Notes under the pieces: model-generated
The model's database searches: none
What the model was told of the DNA's origin: nothing
Seen by the model: only the letters and a program-made list of their open reading frames with translations
Part shown: positions 10,092 through 23,200 of the stretch, piece after piece
Layout: every line of letters starts with the position of its first letter
How positions within the stretch are numbered: the first letter of the stretch is position 1
Assembly: GCF_016097555.1 (NCBI RefSeq)
Contig: NC_054703.1
Coordinates: forward strand, 39,071,544 to 39,135,543
Reading direction: 5' to 3'
Source: Gigantopelta aegis
Taxonomy: Eukaryota > Mollusca > Gastropoda > Neomphalida > Peltospiridae
DNA length: 64,000 bases
Translations under genes and position numbers: made by a program

Positions 10092-11594
10092 TGAACAAAA
10101 TAAGAAACTTCTTCTAACTTTGCTTGAACATAACTTGATGAAAACAAACCGGGGGGATAATTGTTATATATGTGTTTAAAGAGTGTTCCATTATGCATCG
10201 TTTGGTGCAAAAATCATGGCCATAGGTTAACAGAAACTGGGAGAAATTTTGACCAAGTGTGGTAGGGGTTAACAAAAAAAAAAAACTCACTTAATAACGG
10301 GTATGACCACCTCTTGAATTGACCACTGCAGTGCATCGCAGGCGCATAGAATTGACTAAAGTGTTGATTTCTGCCTGTGTAATATTGTTCCATTCCTGTA
10401 TGAGCGCTTGACGACGTTCGTTGACGTTAGCGGGTGGTTTGGGACGACGCCTCAATCGTCTGTCCAAACTATCCCAGACATCCTCGATGTGGTTGAGATC
10501 AGGACTTTTAGCGGGCCAGTCATCAATGAAATCAATGTTATTTGTCCTAAGAAAATTTACAGTGTCTCTAGCTATATGAGAGGTGGCATTATCATGCTGA
10601 AAAATCGAGATGGTGGCGTTGTTATAGAACAGAGGAAAGACGTGATGAGCGAGAATGTCATCGCGGTAACGTTGAGCATTTAAATTGTCATCAGTGACGA
10701 CTAGTGGTGAACGATAACCACGGGCAATGGCTGCCCAGACCATGACAGAACCCCCACCCCAGAAACGATCTCGTTCAAGAACACAACAGTCAGCATAGCG
10801 TTCATTTCTACTACGGTAGACGCGCACACTGCCATCACCACGTTGTAAAGAAAATCTGGATTCATCCGAAAAAAGAACGGTATTCCAGCGTCGCCGTATC
10901 CAACGAGTGTGTACACGTGCCCAATTAAGATGATTTAGACGATGACGTTGCGTTAAAACGCATCCGACGTAAGGACGTCGTGCATGTAAAGCGTTCTCCC
11001 GCAGACGATTACGAACAGTTTGCCCACTGATTCGGTTGTTATGAAGCCCAGGTGTGTTAGCAGCAGTAGCAGTGGCAATTTGGAATCGATTGCGCAAATG
11101 CGTGTTCATGATATAGCGGTCTTGACCACGCGTTGTAACACGCGGACGTCCACGACGTGACAAGTCGTTGGTGCTTCCTGTCGTTCAAAATCTTACGCGA
11201 AGATTTCGTATCGCTCGACTAGAACTCCCAACATGCCTTGCAACGTCTTCTGTCGACATGCCAGCATCAAGCATGCCAATCGCCCGTTCGCGTAAATTAT
11301 TGGGTATTCTTGACATACTAAAATATTGAAGCGTTTTCGTTCACTTGACAACAATGTCAGTAAGACAAGTAAAACAAATTGACCGAATACTACGGGACAT
11401 GTCGAACCATGCATGCACGTGCAAATTGAATTTCACGTTGTCGACGATTAACAGTGCAAAAATAATCAATAAAATTCATGAATCCTGATAATACAGCTCA
11501 AGGCTAATACTACCTATATAATTCCATTACACAATGAATTCTTTAACACAACAAATACTATATGTACAAATCGGAAGTTTCTTTTTTTGTTCAG
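10091..11594 (-). mobile_element. Tc1/mariner DNA transposon, near-complete
   Basis: Terminal inverted repeats are at 10091-10111 (ctgaacaaaataagaaactt) and 11574-11594 (aagtttctttttttgttcag), differing at one position, with flanking TA on both sides. The element is about 1.5 kb with one transposase gene on the minus strand, typical for the family. Confidence 0.93.
10291..11316 (-). CDS. Tc1-like transposase with one in-frame stop
   Basis: A cut-and-paste transposase. The ATG at 11316 opens MSRIPNNLRERAIGML, a typical N-terminal helix-turn-helix start. Codon 44 is TGA (11187-11185) and the same frame then stays open to TAA at 10291, about 341 codons, the usual length. Catalytic motifs: FSDESRF (first Asp at about 151), FQHDNATSH (second Asp at about 242) and SPDLNHIE (Glu at about 278). 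By my count 35 residues separate the last two, so it is DD35E-like rather than classic DD34E. GRPRV (about residues 56-60) is the GRPR-type linker. As sequenced it would not give a full protein, although the DDE domain is otherwise intact, which suggests recent inactivation. Confidence 0.92.
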
Positions 11595-11915
11595 TATATA
11601 TTTAAGTTAGCAAACCCATTTAATTAAATTTCTGCAGAAGTTATTATTGAATTCTAAATGTTGCTTAGGATAATATAAAAAATCGAGTTTCAAGAAGAAA
11701 AAAAAAATCGCAAGGAAACACAATAACTCTAAGGAAAGGTAAACATGCACTGTTAATATTTGAGAATTAGAAAATTATTATATTTTAATCTACTAATTAC
11801 CATTCTCAGATGTCTGAATTAATAAGGAAATTGTACTATCGATAAGCTACTTGTCAAGCCTCTTTGATTAGAGCAACAAGCCGCCAACTCTCATATAAGG
11901 GGGGTGGGGGGGGGG
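11595..11915. other. no gene seen
   Basis: AT-rich sequence without a recognisable ORF or repeat, ending in a G-rich tract at about 11899-11923. Confidence 0.55.
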
Positions 11916-11924
11916 GGAGGGGGG

Positions 11925-12500
11925 TGCATTTAGCTCAGTAGTTAAGAGAACTCGTCTGTGGTGATTGGGTCATAGGATAGAACCTCCTCAGTGGAACGTT
12001 TTGTCGCTAGTCACGGCTAGTATCCCATGGCTGGTGTATCAAAGGGCGTGGTATGTGCTGTGTTGTATTGGGTCATAGGATAGAACCTCCTCAGTGGAAC
12101 GTTTTTACCCCAGTCACGGCCAGTATCCCATGGCTGGTATATCAAAGGGCGTGGTATGTGCTGTGTTGTATTGGATCATAGGATAGAACCTCCTCAGTGG
12201 AACGTTTTCTCCCCAGTCACGGCCAGTATCCCATGGCTGGTATATCAAAGGGCGTGGTATGTGCTGTGTTGTATGTGCTGATTGGGTCATAGGATAGAAC
12301 CTCCTCAGTGGAACGTTTTCTCCCCAGTCACGGCCAGTACCCCATGGCTGGTATATCAAAGGGCGTGGTATGTGCTGTGTTGTCTGTGGTGATTGGGTCA
12401 TAGGATAGAACCTCCTCAATGGAATGTTTTCTCCCCAGTCACGGCCAGTATCCCATGGCTGGTGTATCAAAGGGCTGTGTTGTCTGTGGGAAAGTGATAT
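11925..12500 (+). repeat. tandem amplification of a SINE core, about 101-112-bp units
   Basis: A tRNA-like head (tttagctcagtagttaagag) leads into about five tandem units, each carrying gggtcataggatagaacctc, ccccagtcacggccagta and ggtatatcaaagggcgtggt. Spacer length varies between units because of small insertions (for example gtatgtgctg). The unit is an internal SINE segment that has become a minisatellite. Confidence 0.88.
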
Positions 12501-12529
12501 AAAAGTATCATTGCTACTAATGAATAAAT

Positions 12530-12780
12530 ATAGCGGGTTTCCTCTTAAGAAAGTTAGTTTGTTTTGTTTAACGACACCACTAGAGGACATTGATTAATTA
12601 ATCATCGGCTATTGGGTGTCAAACATTTGGTAATTTCCACATAGTCTTAGAGGAAACCTGCTTGTAGTCATCAAAGGAAACCCGCTACATTTGTCCTAAT
12701 TCAGCAAGCGATCTTCTATATGCACTTTCCCGCAGACAGGACAGCACATACCACGTCATTTGACCAGTTGTGGCGCACTG
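12530..12780 (-). mobile_element. SINE with gtgctctagtggtgtcg-type tail, minus strand
   Basis: From tttgtttaacgacaccacta and tcggctattgggtgtcaaac at the left to cttctatatgcactttcccg and caccacgtcatttgacca-type body at the right. Its head-side body is the seed of the following 83-bp array. Confidence 0.75.
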
Positions 12781-13535
12781 GTTAAAACAAGCGATCTTCT
12801 ATATGCACTTTCCCGCAGACAGGACAGCATATACCACGGCATTTGACCAGTTGTGGCGCACTGGTTAAAACAAGGTATCATCCATATGCACTTTCCCGCA
12901 GACAGGACAGTACATACCACGGCATTTGACCAGTTGTGGCGCACTGGTTAAAACAAGGGATCTTCTATATGCACTTTCCCGCAGACAGGACAGCACATAC
13001 CAAGCCATTTGACCAGTTGTGGCGCACTGGTTAAAACAAGGGATCTTCTATATGCACTTTCCCGCAGACAGAACAGCACATACCACGGCATTTGACCAGT
13101 TGTGGCGCACTGGTTAAAACAAGGTATCATCCATATGCACTTTCCCGCAGACAGGACAGTACATACCACGGCATTTGACCAGTTGTGGCGCACTGGTTAA
13201 AACAAGGGATCTTCTATATGCACTTTCCCGCAGACAAGACAGCACATACCACGCCATTTGACCAGTTGTGGCGCACTGGTTAAAACAAGGGATCTTCTAT
13301 ATGCACTTTCCCGCAGACAGGACAGCACATACCACGGCATTTGACCAGTTGTGGCGCACTGGTTAAAACAAGGGATCTTCTATATGCACTTTCCCGCAGA
13401 CAGGACAGCACATACCACGGCATTTGACCAGTTGTGGCGCACTGGTTAAAACAAGGGATCTTCTATATGCACTTTCCCGCAGACAGGACAGCACATACCA
13501 CGGCATTTGACCAGTTGTGGCGCACTGGTTAAAAC
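12699..13535. repeat. 83-bp tandem array, about 10 copies, with higher-order pattern
   Basis: Units contain gttaaaacaagggatcttct, cactttcccgcagacaggac and catttgaccagttgtggcgc, all SINE body sequence on the minus strand. The variant ggtatcatcc recurs at about 12872 and 13121, three units apart, which indicates amplification by trimers. An A24 run follows at 13538. Confidence 0.95.
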
Positions 13536-13562
13536 GAAAAAAAAAAAAAAAAAAAAAAAACA

Positions 13563-13668
13563 ACAACTGTTGAATGCACTGGTTGGAACGAGAAAAAATC
13601 CAATCAGTTGTTCGATCCTGCGACGCAAGCACCTCGGGCGAGTACTCAACCGACTGAGCTATTAAAGT
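13563..13668 (-). mobile_element. tRNA-derived SINE head fragment
   Basis: The minus strand reads atagctcagtcggttgagta and ctcgcccgaggtgcttgcgt, followed by caggatcgaac: a clear tRNA-like A box, anticodon-arm remnant and B box. The body is lost after about 100 bases. Confidence 0.75.
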
Positions 13669-14656
13669 GACAGGCTCTAGTTTCAACACGTAAACACAGA
13701 CACTAAGTTTAGTTACTCCACAAACTTGTAACACATTTCGATAAAGTTACAACAGTGAAACAAGAGTCTGTGACGTTCACACAGAGACATATCCTTTAGA
13801 TTCGACTAGAACTTGACTCCTAAATCATTACTCCTCAGATAATTGTGCGTTTTTATAAATATGAAAAAATGCATTTTGTGGTATTAGAAACACCAGGGCG
13901 ACCAGAAACATTTCGGTTGTACGGAAATGGATTATATAAACAATGAAATATAAGTAGTGTTTGATTTCAGTGACTCGGCTCTAATAGAGAAAACTAGGCA
14001 TCAGTGTTTAAACACTAGGTTTCTGAATTTATATTTAACCAACGTTACAAAACACTTAACATCAATATAGCAATAACAATAATATCAACAACAATAACAA
14101 TAATAGCAAGACGTTTTACTTGTAATTTTCATAGAAACTGATATACAATCCGAAATTCGCGATAGAGGCCAATACGCAAACCCTATATACACATTTTTTT
14201 TTAACACAATCAAACCACCTGGCGGCCCTAACTACCTACTAAATTTCAGCCATATGGACCCAGAACGTTTTTTGTTTTTGTTTTTGTTTTTTTACAAAAG
14301 GACAAAACAGATGGCTGAAGAATTTTTTAAATATAATTTCACATAATTCACGATACAGACCAATACACATAATATTTTAATATCTTCAATCATCACACCC
14401 CCCCCCCCCCCCCCCCCCCCCTCCACCGGGACCTTCTTACCTATAAAATGTTCACAAATCGTCCCAGCACGTTTCTCAGAAAATAGTTTGCTTAATAATA
14501 ATATTAATAATAATAATAATAACAAACAATAGGCTCCCAGCCGAAAAGGCTTGGGAACCTAACAAATATCAGTAATGGTGATGACAGATTCCCAACTTAT
14601 AATAGCTGTATCTTACTCAGACATATGAATACCTTATTTAATTATAGCAGTGACCA
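13669..14656. other. no gene seen; poly-C tract
   Basis: Unassigned sequence with a poly-C run at about 14398-14420 and a short (AAT)n near 14493-14522. ORFs here are accidental. Confidence 0.55.
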
Positions 14657-14858
<202 letters not shown>

Positions 14859-14954
14859 AGAGGAGAGTCACACAGACACACAACTTCACAAGGAATGTAC
14901 AATAGTTTTAGTAATGTACTCACCGAATCAGTGGGCAAACTGTCCGTAATCGTC

Positions 14955-15264
14955 TGCGGGAGAACGGTTTACATGCACGACGTCCTTACGTCGGATGCGT
15001 TTTAACGCAACGTCATCGTCTAAATCGTTTTAATTGGGCACGTGTGCACACTTGTTGGATACGGCGACGCTGGAATACCGTTCTTTTTTCGGATGAATCC
15101 AGATTTTCTTTACAACGTGGTGATGGCAGGGTGCCCGTCTACAGTAGGAGAAATGAACGCTATGCTGACTGTTGTGTTCTTGAATGAGATCGTTATTATT
15201 CCCCCGGTTTGTTTTCATCAAGTTATGTTCAAGCAAATTTAGCGGAAGTTTCTTATTTTGTTCA

Positions 15265-15265
<1 letters not shown>
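14955..15265 (+). mobile_element. internally deleted Tc1 derivative
   Basis: 14960-15190 matches the central transposase region of the 10091-11594 element on the plus strand (acgacgtccttacgtcggat; ttcttttttcggatgaatcc). It then jumps to the element's 3' end (ggtttgttttcatcaagtta) and the terminal repeat gaagtttcttattttgttca at 15245-15265, abutting a TA tract. The 5' terminus is missing. Confidence 0.9.

Positions 15266-15316
<51 letters not shown>
15266..15316. repeat. (TA)n microsatellite
   Basis: A TA tract touching the right end of the Tc1 derivative, as at the intact element's left end. Confidence 0.95.
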
Positions 15317-15320
<4 letters not shown>

Positions 15321-16535
15321 ATATGGCAAGCGTAAAATTAATCGTAAGTAGTTGTGCTTAACCTTAGCTACGTTCGTTCATGGAACGGGGCCCTGGTCTG
15401 TTACTAAAATAGGTTTTGCCATTCTTGTTCATTGTTCTTTCCATTTCCCGTAGACTGTCCACTAGTGAGTTCCACCATCAGTATCTTGCGGCCTAGGATA
15501 TTTCAGTTATATCTTGGCATGTTGAGATTTACTGGGTTTGGCATTCGTGTTCCAGTGCTCGTTCCATTTCCTGAATATTTGCGCTACGGAACGTCGGATT
15601 TCTTTCTGTACTATGTGTATTAGTGATTAATATGTGGATTTTTTTTAATCAGTTAACTCGAAAATGACCGATGTAAAGGTATTTGACGTCAAACATAGGA
15701 TTGTTGTGGTATTAGAGCGGAAATCTTTGTCAACTTTTTGGTTGTCGGGAATTGCCAAAAAAATACATAACTTGGTCTCTGACTGTAATGAGAGCGTATT
15801 TATGTCCAAATGTCCGTCTAGCTCTCTTATAGTCAGAGTACTCGGGCTATGCTTAGGCCAACAACAAAAAAAGAACTAAAATCGGTCTCTGGTCAGACCA
15901 GAGTTCCAGAAGTGATGCGACGATGCGTATTTTTCTTTCTTTCTTGTTTTGTTGGTGTTGTTGTTTTTAAGCATGGATTTCACAGAAAGATTGTGTATAT
16001 TTAGGCATTTTTCGTCCTCCTCCTCTGTCTTGGTCCATCCTCAATGGCCATGGCGTCCCCTCATTTGCGTTCGTACTCTAAATAGTTTACTTTACATTTT
16101 CCATATAGCCAAGGAAATTTTATGACTTCGACTTTGACCGCAAATGTTTTTTAAAACAAGTCATGCAACTACTTCAGAACAATAGGACCTGTTTTAGAGA
16201 GAAATTAAATACAGCAATGGTCCAAGCACGCCCTAGTTCATGCGAAATGACATTTTGGCTCCAAATGCGGGTTTAATTAATACCTAGAAAAAAAATGTTA
16301 ACGCGCGAGGGTCAAACTACACACTGGAGCTGACCAGACACCAGCAATGTATTTCGTTTTGCCTTACCAGTAACCCACGAAAATAAAATAATACTGTTTT
16401 GAATTCAATACATCTTTATTATTATGTTTACGATTTCTCGTTTATTTAACGTTTAACAAATATGCGAATGAAGGCAGCTAGTTACACACAGCCATATAAA
16501 TACATGTATGAACAACAGAACACAAACAGAGAGAC
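15317..16535. other. no gene recognised
   Basis: A 71-codon ORF at 15664-15879 has no recognisable domain. A hairpin-like pair (ctctgactgtaatgagagc / gctctcttatagtcagag) at about 15777-15840 suggests a decayed MITE. The block at about 16400-16445 (gaattcaatacatctttatt) is repeated at about 36517-36550. Confidence 0.45.
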
Positions 16536-16825
16536 ACCGGCCCCGGTGGTGTAAGACCACAATACTAATCACTGTCGTGATTATTTCTCGTTCCAGCCAG
16601 TGCTCCAGAACTAGTGCAAAAAAGGTCGTGGTATGTACTATCCTGTCTGAGGGATCATGCATATAAAAGATCCCTTGCTGCTAATCGAAAAAAGTAGCCC
16701 ATGAAGTGGCGACAGCGGGTTTCATCTCTCAATATCTGTGTGGTCCTTAACCATATGTCTGACTCCACATATCCGTAAATAAAACGTGTTGAGTGCGTCG
16801 ATAAAATAAAACATCTCCTTCCTTC
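16536..16825 (+). mobile_element. SINE, family D
   Basis: Starts ccggccccggtggtgtaaga and continues with ctcgttccagccagtgctcc, cagcgggtttcatctctcaa and the tail ttgagtgcgtcgataaaata. Slightly diverged, with a mixed head. Confidence 0.8.
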
Positions 16826-17317
16826 CTAATCACTGTCGTGGGCAGACGACCCAGATAGTTGACGTGTGTGTCAAGGACAGCGTCCATGAAACTTAATTGG
16901 ATATAAGTACGAACAAATAAGTGGAAATAAAGAAACAGAACAGAAATTTATTTATACTCAGTTCACAATACGGCGATACATGAAGGTGATTTACAAACGG
17001 TTTGTGCAGATTCAATGAAGCCAACATTGTACAATCAACTGGGAACTATAGCACAGCAAAACATAACACAGTATAATGTGTAGTTTAATATATACAAACA
17101 TTCGATATATTGACGTTTCAAACATATCTTTAAATACAGAGCTAATATTATCTATAGAAATACATAGGTTCTGTCTAATAACAGACATTTTTGGGTGCAA
17201 AGTGTGATCAGGACGGTATCTCTGCACAATGCAGAGTCGAAAGATGTTAGACAAAGTCGTGATTGCTTCCTTGATCCTCTATCAGGTGGGCGTCCTCTCA
17301 ATATTTCCTTCCACCAG
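16826..17317. other. no gene seen
   Basis: AT-rich sequence. The segment with cttaattggatataagtacg at about 16892 resembles the tail of SINE family C. Otherwise unassigned. Confidence 0.5.
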
Positions 17318-17507
17318 GGGATATGTAACAGTATGTTTCATCCCTCTTGCACCGCCCGTACGAGGACCGCCACTTCCCTAGGGGATATGTAACAGTATGT
17401 TTCGTCCCTCTTACACCGCCCGTATGAGGACCGCCACTGCCCTAGGGGATATGTAACAGTATGTTTCGTCCCTCTTTCACCGCCCGTATGAGGACCGCCA
17501 CTCCCAA
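17318..17507. repeat. 64-bp tandem repeat, 3 copies
   Basis: The unit holds ggggatatgtaacagtatgt and accgcccgtatgaggaccgc. Three copies differ at a few positions. Confidence 0.95.
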
Positions 17508-17631
17508 GACTAGGTTAGAATACCTATACTCGAACAGCACAGAGCCCCATGGAATATATACAGCTGTGTTAACATGCACTCGTGAATCACCGCAAAAACT
17601 GTGATGATATCAGGTGTTCGCGAAAGTTGAG

Positions 17632-18343
17632 CATATCCTGCAACTGGTGATGCAAATGAGTCGATTTGTTCACGTTTATATATAAAGTACGGTCAGCATA
17701 TCCTGCAACTGGTGATGCAAATGACTCGATTTGTTCACGTTTATATATAAAGTACGGTCAGCATATCCTGCAACTGGTGATGCAAATGACTCGATTTGTT
17801 CACGTTTATATATAAAGTACGGTCAGCATATCCTGCAACTGGTGATGCAAATGACTCGATTTGTTCACGTTTATATATACGGTCAGCATATCCTGCAACT
17901 GGTGATGCAAATGACTCGATTTGTTCACGTTTATATATAAAGTACGGTCAGCATATCCTGCAACTGGTGATGCAAATGACTCGATTTGTTCACGTTTATA
18001 TATAAAGTACGGTCAGCATATCGTGCAACTGGTGATGCAAATGACTCGATTTGTTCACGTTTATATATAAAGTACGGTCAGCATATCGTGCAACTGGTGA
18101 TGCAAATGACTCGATTTGTTCACGTTTATATATAAAGTACGGTCAGCATATCGTGCAACTGGTGATGCAAATGACTCGATTTGTTCACGTTTATATATAA
18201 AGTACTGTCAGCATATCCTGCAACTGGTGATGCAAATGACTCGATTTGTTCACGTTTATATATAAAGTACGGTCAGCATATCCTGCAACTGGTGATGCAA
18301 ATGACTCGATTTGTTCACGTTTATATATAAAGTACGGTCAGCA
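17632..18343. repeat. 65-bp satellite, 11 copies, one octamer per unit
   Basis: The unit is gcatatcctgcaactggtga, then tgcaaatgactcgatttgtt, then cacgtttatatataaagtac and ggtca. Every copy carries ATGCAAAT, the POU/Oct octamer. One copy lacks a few bases at about 17876, and copies with tcgtg in place of tcctg cluster near 18020-18160. Confidence 0.97.
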
Positions 18344-19165
18344 CGAAGCCACATGCTGGGACGTTTGTCCACATTTTGCAGTGGGGGGAGGGGGGGGGGG
18401 GGGAGGACTACAAACGCCATTGCCAAGGAAACTAGAGGAAAGAGTGAAATGGTCTCATCAAAAATCCTAATCCAAATCAAACTTAAAAAGTCCTGCTACC
18501 AACATTTTCTTTGATACTGTTGTAAATTATTGTTCAAAATGTAAGTATGAAGTATCGTCAGAGTTCGCCATTAAGGACCATTTTAAAAACAAATGTTAAT
18601 TAAATTGATCCATAAAAATAAGCGCGAACGAGAATCTACTAAAATAACAACGAAATGGAGTGTCAAATATCGTTTTTATCTATTCGATTTTGACCAGGCT
18701 GTATATGATGAAACTGTTTTACCTGTCACTCTAAAGTTACATGCTATTTTGTCATTTCTTTGGCAAAAGCTAGTTCAATTCAATTATTTATCTGCCTTGA
18801 GCTTTACAGCACATCGGCGCAACATACATAGGACGTGATACATTAGAAGGCTGCACAATTTTAGCAGTACATTATAGTGCAGGAGAAGATGAAAATAGCA
18901 CACATAAATAGACAAATACAAAACATTTGTCAAAACTTTTATTTCATCCTACCAATAAAGTGGATCTTAGTTTATAACATTCAGAGAGGTAGTTAGTTAC
19001 TTTATTCAGCTCTTTAATCTTCTTTACACTAATAATGTTATTAATTTATAGATAGATGGCATCTTCCAATAATACGTTTCAATATATTTTCTTCTAATGT
19101 GATACATTGGTACAATATCAGGGCATATCAATGGTACAATATCAGGGCATATCAGTGGTAAAATA
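18344..19165. other. no gene supported
   Basis: A G-rich run at 18381-18404, then AT-rich sequence. A possible weak exon-like stretch at about 18806-18900 has no strong acceptor and no recognisable domain. Three tggtacaatatcagg-like short repeats lie at 19108-19180. Confidence 0.45.
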
Positions 19166-19194
19166 TCAGGAAATATCAATGGTATCGGGACATT

Positions 19195-19386
19195 CTATTA
19201 AAAAAAAAGAAAAAAAAAAAAGAAGAAGAAATATATATATATTCGTATTCAACTTTCTGTAAATTACAAAATAAGCAAATTCGTTGTTGTCTTTGTACTG
19301 TGCCGTACCCGTTTCTATTGCTAAAGACTGGGCTGATAATCTGGCTGATAATCTAAGTTTTGTGAAGGGTATATGATTATAATTAG

Positions 19387-19455
<69 letters not shown>

Positions 19456-20165
19456 AAATAGTACTGCGAACATAAATGATCAACAATATACTTATATAAC
19501 ATATATTGTGGTGAACTGTTCAAAATATCCCATAAATGTTGTTTCGCCTGATCAGCAATACGCGTTTCAATTAATGACAACACGACTTTATCGTTTTCAA
19601 GTGGCTGACGCATCCACAAATCGCTAAAGCCTAATAGCATAAGCTTATTCTTCAAAAAAGGTACTTAATTAAATTAGTTTCTACTGCATTGTCTTCAGAC
19701 AGATTATAGACTACAGAATATGCTTCTTTTGAAATACAGTTGTTTGTTGTAAGTAATTTAAACCAGTACTTGATTATGCGAAACAAACATATATATTCCA
19801 CAAACAATTTTACCAGTTCCAAATATACCATTATATAGCAAATAGACTTTTTAACACAGAGGAGCTTGAATCCGTATTTTTAAGAAACCCCAGACTTCAC
19901 ATCAATAACATAAAATACCACTGATATATTTAAAGAAAAGATCCAACAATTCACAATCAAAAGTGTACACTTTGAATACAAGACGAATATAGCTTTATGG
20001 CCCTGATCTGATAGATATTTCTGTAAAAACCTAAACTTATTATTGTATCGAAAAGGAATACCTAAGTGACAAAACTGATATTTAACAGTAATAGGTGTAT
20101 TATTATATACAATACAATACAATACAATGTAATACAATACAATACAATACAATAATACAATACAA
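19195..20165 (-). mobile_element. LINE, reverse-transcriptase end and C-terminal region
   Basis: Minus-strand peptides follow non-LTR element order: YQFCHLGIPFRYNNKF and KYLSDQGHKAIF (end of RT; typical YLG and DQGRKA blocks), then KLMLLGFSDLWM and LIETRIADQAKQHLWDI, then FTKLRLSA and LAIETG of the C-terminal region. A TA microsatellite (19390-19452) has expanded inside it and several stops and frame changes are present. It continues the element at 24002-27075. Confidence 0.8.
19390..19452. repeat. (TA)n microsatellite inside LINE
   Basis: A pure TA tract interrupting LINE coding sequence. Confidence 0.95.
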
Positions 20166-20168
20166 TAA
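20100..20168. repeat. (AATAC)n microsatellite
   Basis: aatac pentamers repeated about 12 times with small interruptions, directly before the conserved NNTPITVKYQF block of the LINE on the minus strand. Confidence 0.9.
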
Positions 20169-20261
20169 ATATTGCAACCATTGTAGGAGTACACTGGTTA
20201 CGGGAAGAGATTCCCATTTAGTAAAAGAAAGAAAAAGCGAACATAGTAACTAGTTATAACA

Positions 20262-23200
20262 ACAGTAAACAGAGATTTAAGACACACATCGACATCAATA
20301 TGCCACACATACATAACTACACATCCAAGTATCAGTATTTAAGACACACATCGACATCAATATGACATACATAACTACACATCCAAGTATCAGTATTTAA
20401 GACACACATCGACATCAATATGCCACACATACATAACTATACATCCAAGTATCAGTATTTAAGACACACATCGACATCAATATGCCACACATACATAACT
20501 ATACATCCAAGTATCAGTATTTAAGACACACATCGACATCAATATGCCACACATACATAACTATACATCCAAGTATCAGTATTCTTCACTTTACCTTCAT
20601 TACTAAAAAACAACAATTTGCGTCGTTTCTATAACAACAGTAAACAGAGATTTAAGACACACATCGACATCAATATGCCACACATACATAACTACACATC
20701 CAAGTATCAGTATTTAAGACACACATCGATATCAATATGCCACACATACATAACTACACATCCAAGTATCAGTATTCTTCACTTTACCTTCATTACTAAA
20801 AACAACTATTTGCGTCGTTTCTATAACAACAGTAAACAGAGATTTAAGACACACATCGACATCAATATGCCACACATACATAACTACACATCCAAGTATC
20901 AGTATTTAAGACACACATCGACATCAATATGCCACACATACATAACTACACATCCAAGTATCAGTATTTAAGACACACATCGACATCAATATGCCACACA
21001 TACATAACTATACATCCAAGTATCAGTATTTAAGACACACATCGACATCAATATGCCACACATACATAACTACACATCCAAGTATCAGTATTCTTCACTT
21101 TACCTTCATTACTAAAAACAACTATTTGCGTCGTTTCTATAACAACAGTAAACAGAGATTTAAGACGCACATCGACATCAATATGCCACACATACATAAC
21201 TACACATCCAAGTATCAGTATTTAAGACACACATCGACATCAATATGCCACACATACATAACTACACATCCAAGTATCAGTATTTAAGACACACATCGAC
21301 ATCAATATGCCACACATACATAACTATACATCCAAGTATCAGTATTTAAGACACACATCGACATCAATATGCCACACATACATAACTATACATCCAAGTA
21401 TCAGTATTTAAGACACACATCGACATCAATATGCCACACATACATAACTATACATCCAAGTATCAGTATTCTTCACTTTACCTTCATTACTAAAAAACAA
21501 CTATTTGCGTCGTTTCTATAACAACAGTAAACAGAGATTTAAGACACACATCGACATCAATATGCCACACATACATAACTACACATCCAAGTATCAGTAT
21601 TTAAGACACACATCGATATCAATATGCCACACATACATAACTACACATCCAAGTATCAGTATTCTTCACTTTACCTTCATTACTAAAAACAACTATTTGC
21701 GTCGTTTCTATAACAACAGTAAACAGAGATTTAAGACACACATCGACATCAATATGCCACACATACATAACTACACATCCAAGTATCAGTATTTAAGACA
21801 CACATCGACATCAATATGCCACACATACATAACTACACATCCAAGTATCAGTATTTAAGACACACATCGACATCAATATGCCACACATACATAACTATAC
21901 ATCCAAGTATCAGTATTTAAGACACACATCGACATCAATATGCCACACATACATAACTACACATCCAAGTATCAGTATTCTTCACTTTACCTTCATTACT
22001 AAAAACAACTATTTGCGTCGTTTCTATAACAACAGTAAACAGAGATTTAAGACGCACATCGACATCAATATGCCACACATACATAACTACACATCCAAGT
22101 ATCAGTATTTAAGACACACATCGACATCAATATGCCACACATACATAACTACACATCCAAAAATCAGTATTTAAGACACACATCGACATCAATATGCCAC
22201 ACATACATAACTATACATCCAAGTATCAGTATTTAAGACACACATCGACATCAATATGCCACACATACATAACTACACATCCAAGTATCAGTATTCTTCA
22301 CTTTACCTTCATTACTAAAAACATCTATTCGCGTCGTTTCTATAACAACAGTAAACAGAGTTTTAAGACACACATCGACATCAATATGCCACACATACAT
22401 AACTACACATCCAAGTTTCAGTATTCTTCACTTTACCTTCATTACTAAAAACAACTATTTGCGTCGTTTCTATAACAACAGTAAACAGATATTTAAGACA
22501 CACATCGACATCAATATGCCACACATACATAACTACACATCCAAGTATCAGTATTTAAGACACACATCGACATCAATATGCCACACGTACATAACTACAC
22601 ATCCAGGTATCAGTATTCTTCACTTTACCTTCATTACTAAAAACAACTATTTGCGTCGTTTCTATAACAACAGTAAACAGAGATTTAAGACACACATCGA
22701 CATCAATATGCCACACATACATAACTACACATCCAATTATCAGTATTTAAGACACACATCGACATCAATATGCCACACATACATAACTACACATCCAAGT
22801 ATCAGTATTTAAGACACACATCGACATCAATATGCCACACATACATAACTATACATCCAAGTATCAGTATTTAAGACACACATCGACATCAATATGCCAC
22901 ACATACATAACTACACATCCAAGTATCAGTATTCTTCACTTTACCTTCATTACTAAAAACAACTATTTGCGTCGTTTCTATAACAACAGTAAACAGAGAT
23001 TTAAGACACACATCGACATCAATATGCCACACATACATAACTACACATCCAAGTATCAGTATTTAAGACACACATCGACATCAATATGCCACACATACAT
23101 AACTACACATCCAAGTATCAGTATTCTTCACTTTACCTTCATTACTAAAAACAACTATTCGCGTCGTTTCTATAACAACAGTAAACAGAGATTTAAGACA

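Noticed and set aside
15777-15840. Hairpin ctctgactgtaatgagagc / gctctcttatagtcagag
   Set aside because: The stem is imperfect, no flanking duplication is seen and only one copy was found. Too weak to call an element.
17632-18343. CRISPR-like regular repeats
   Set aside because: Units are contiguous with no unique spacers and the genome is animal. This is a satellite.
18806-18900. Exon-like stretch HIGATYIGRDTLEGCTILAV
   Set aside because: The acceptor has a poor pyrimidine tract, there is no partner exon, and the open stretch is short.
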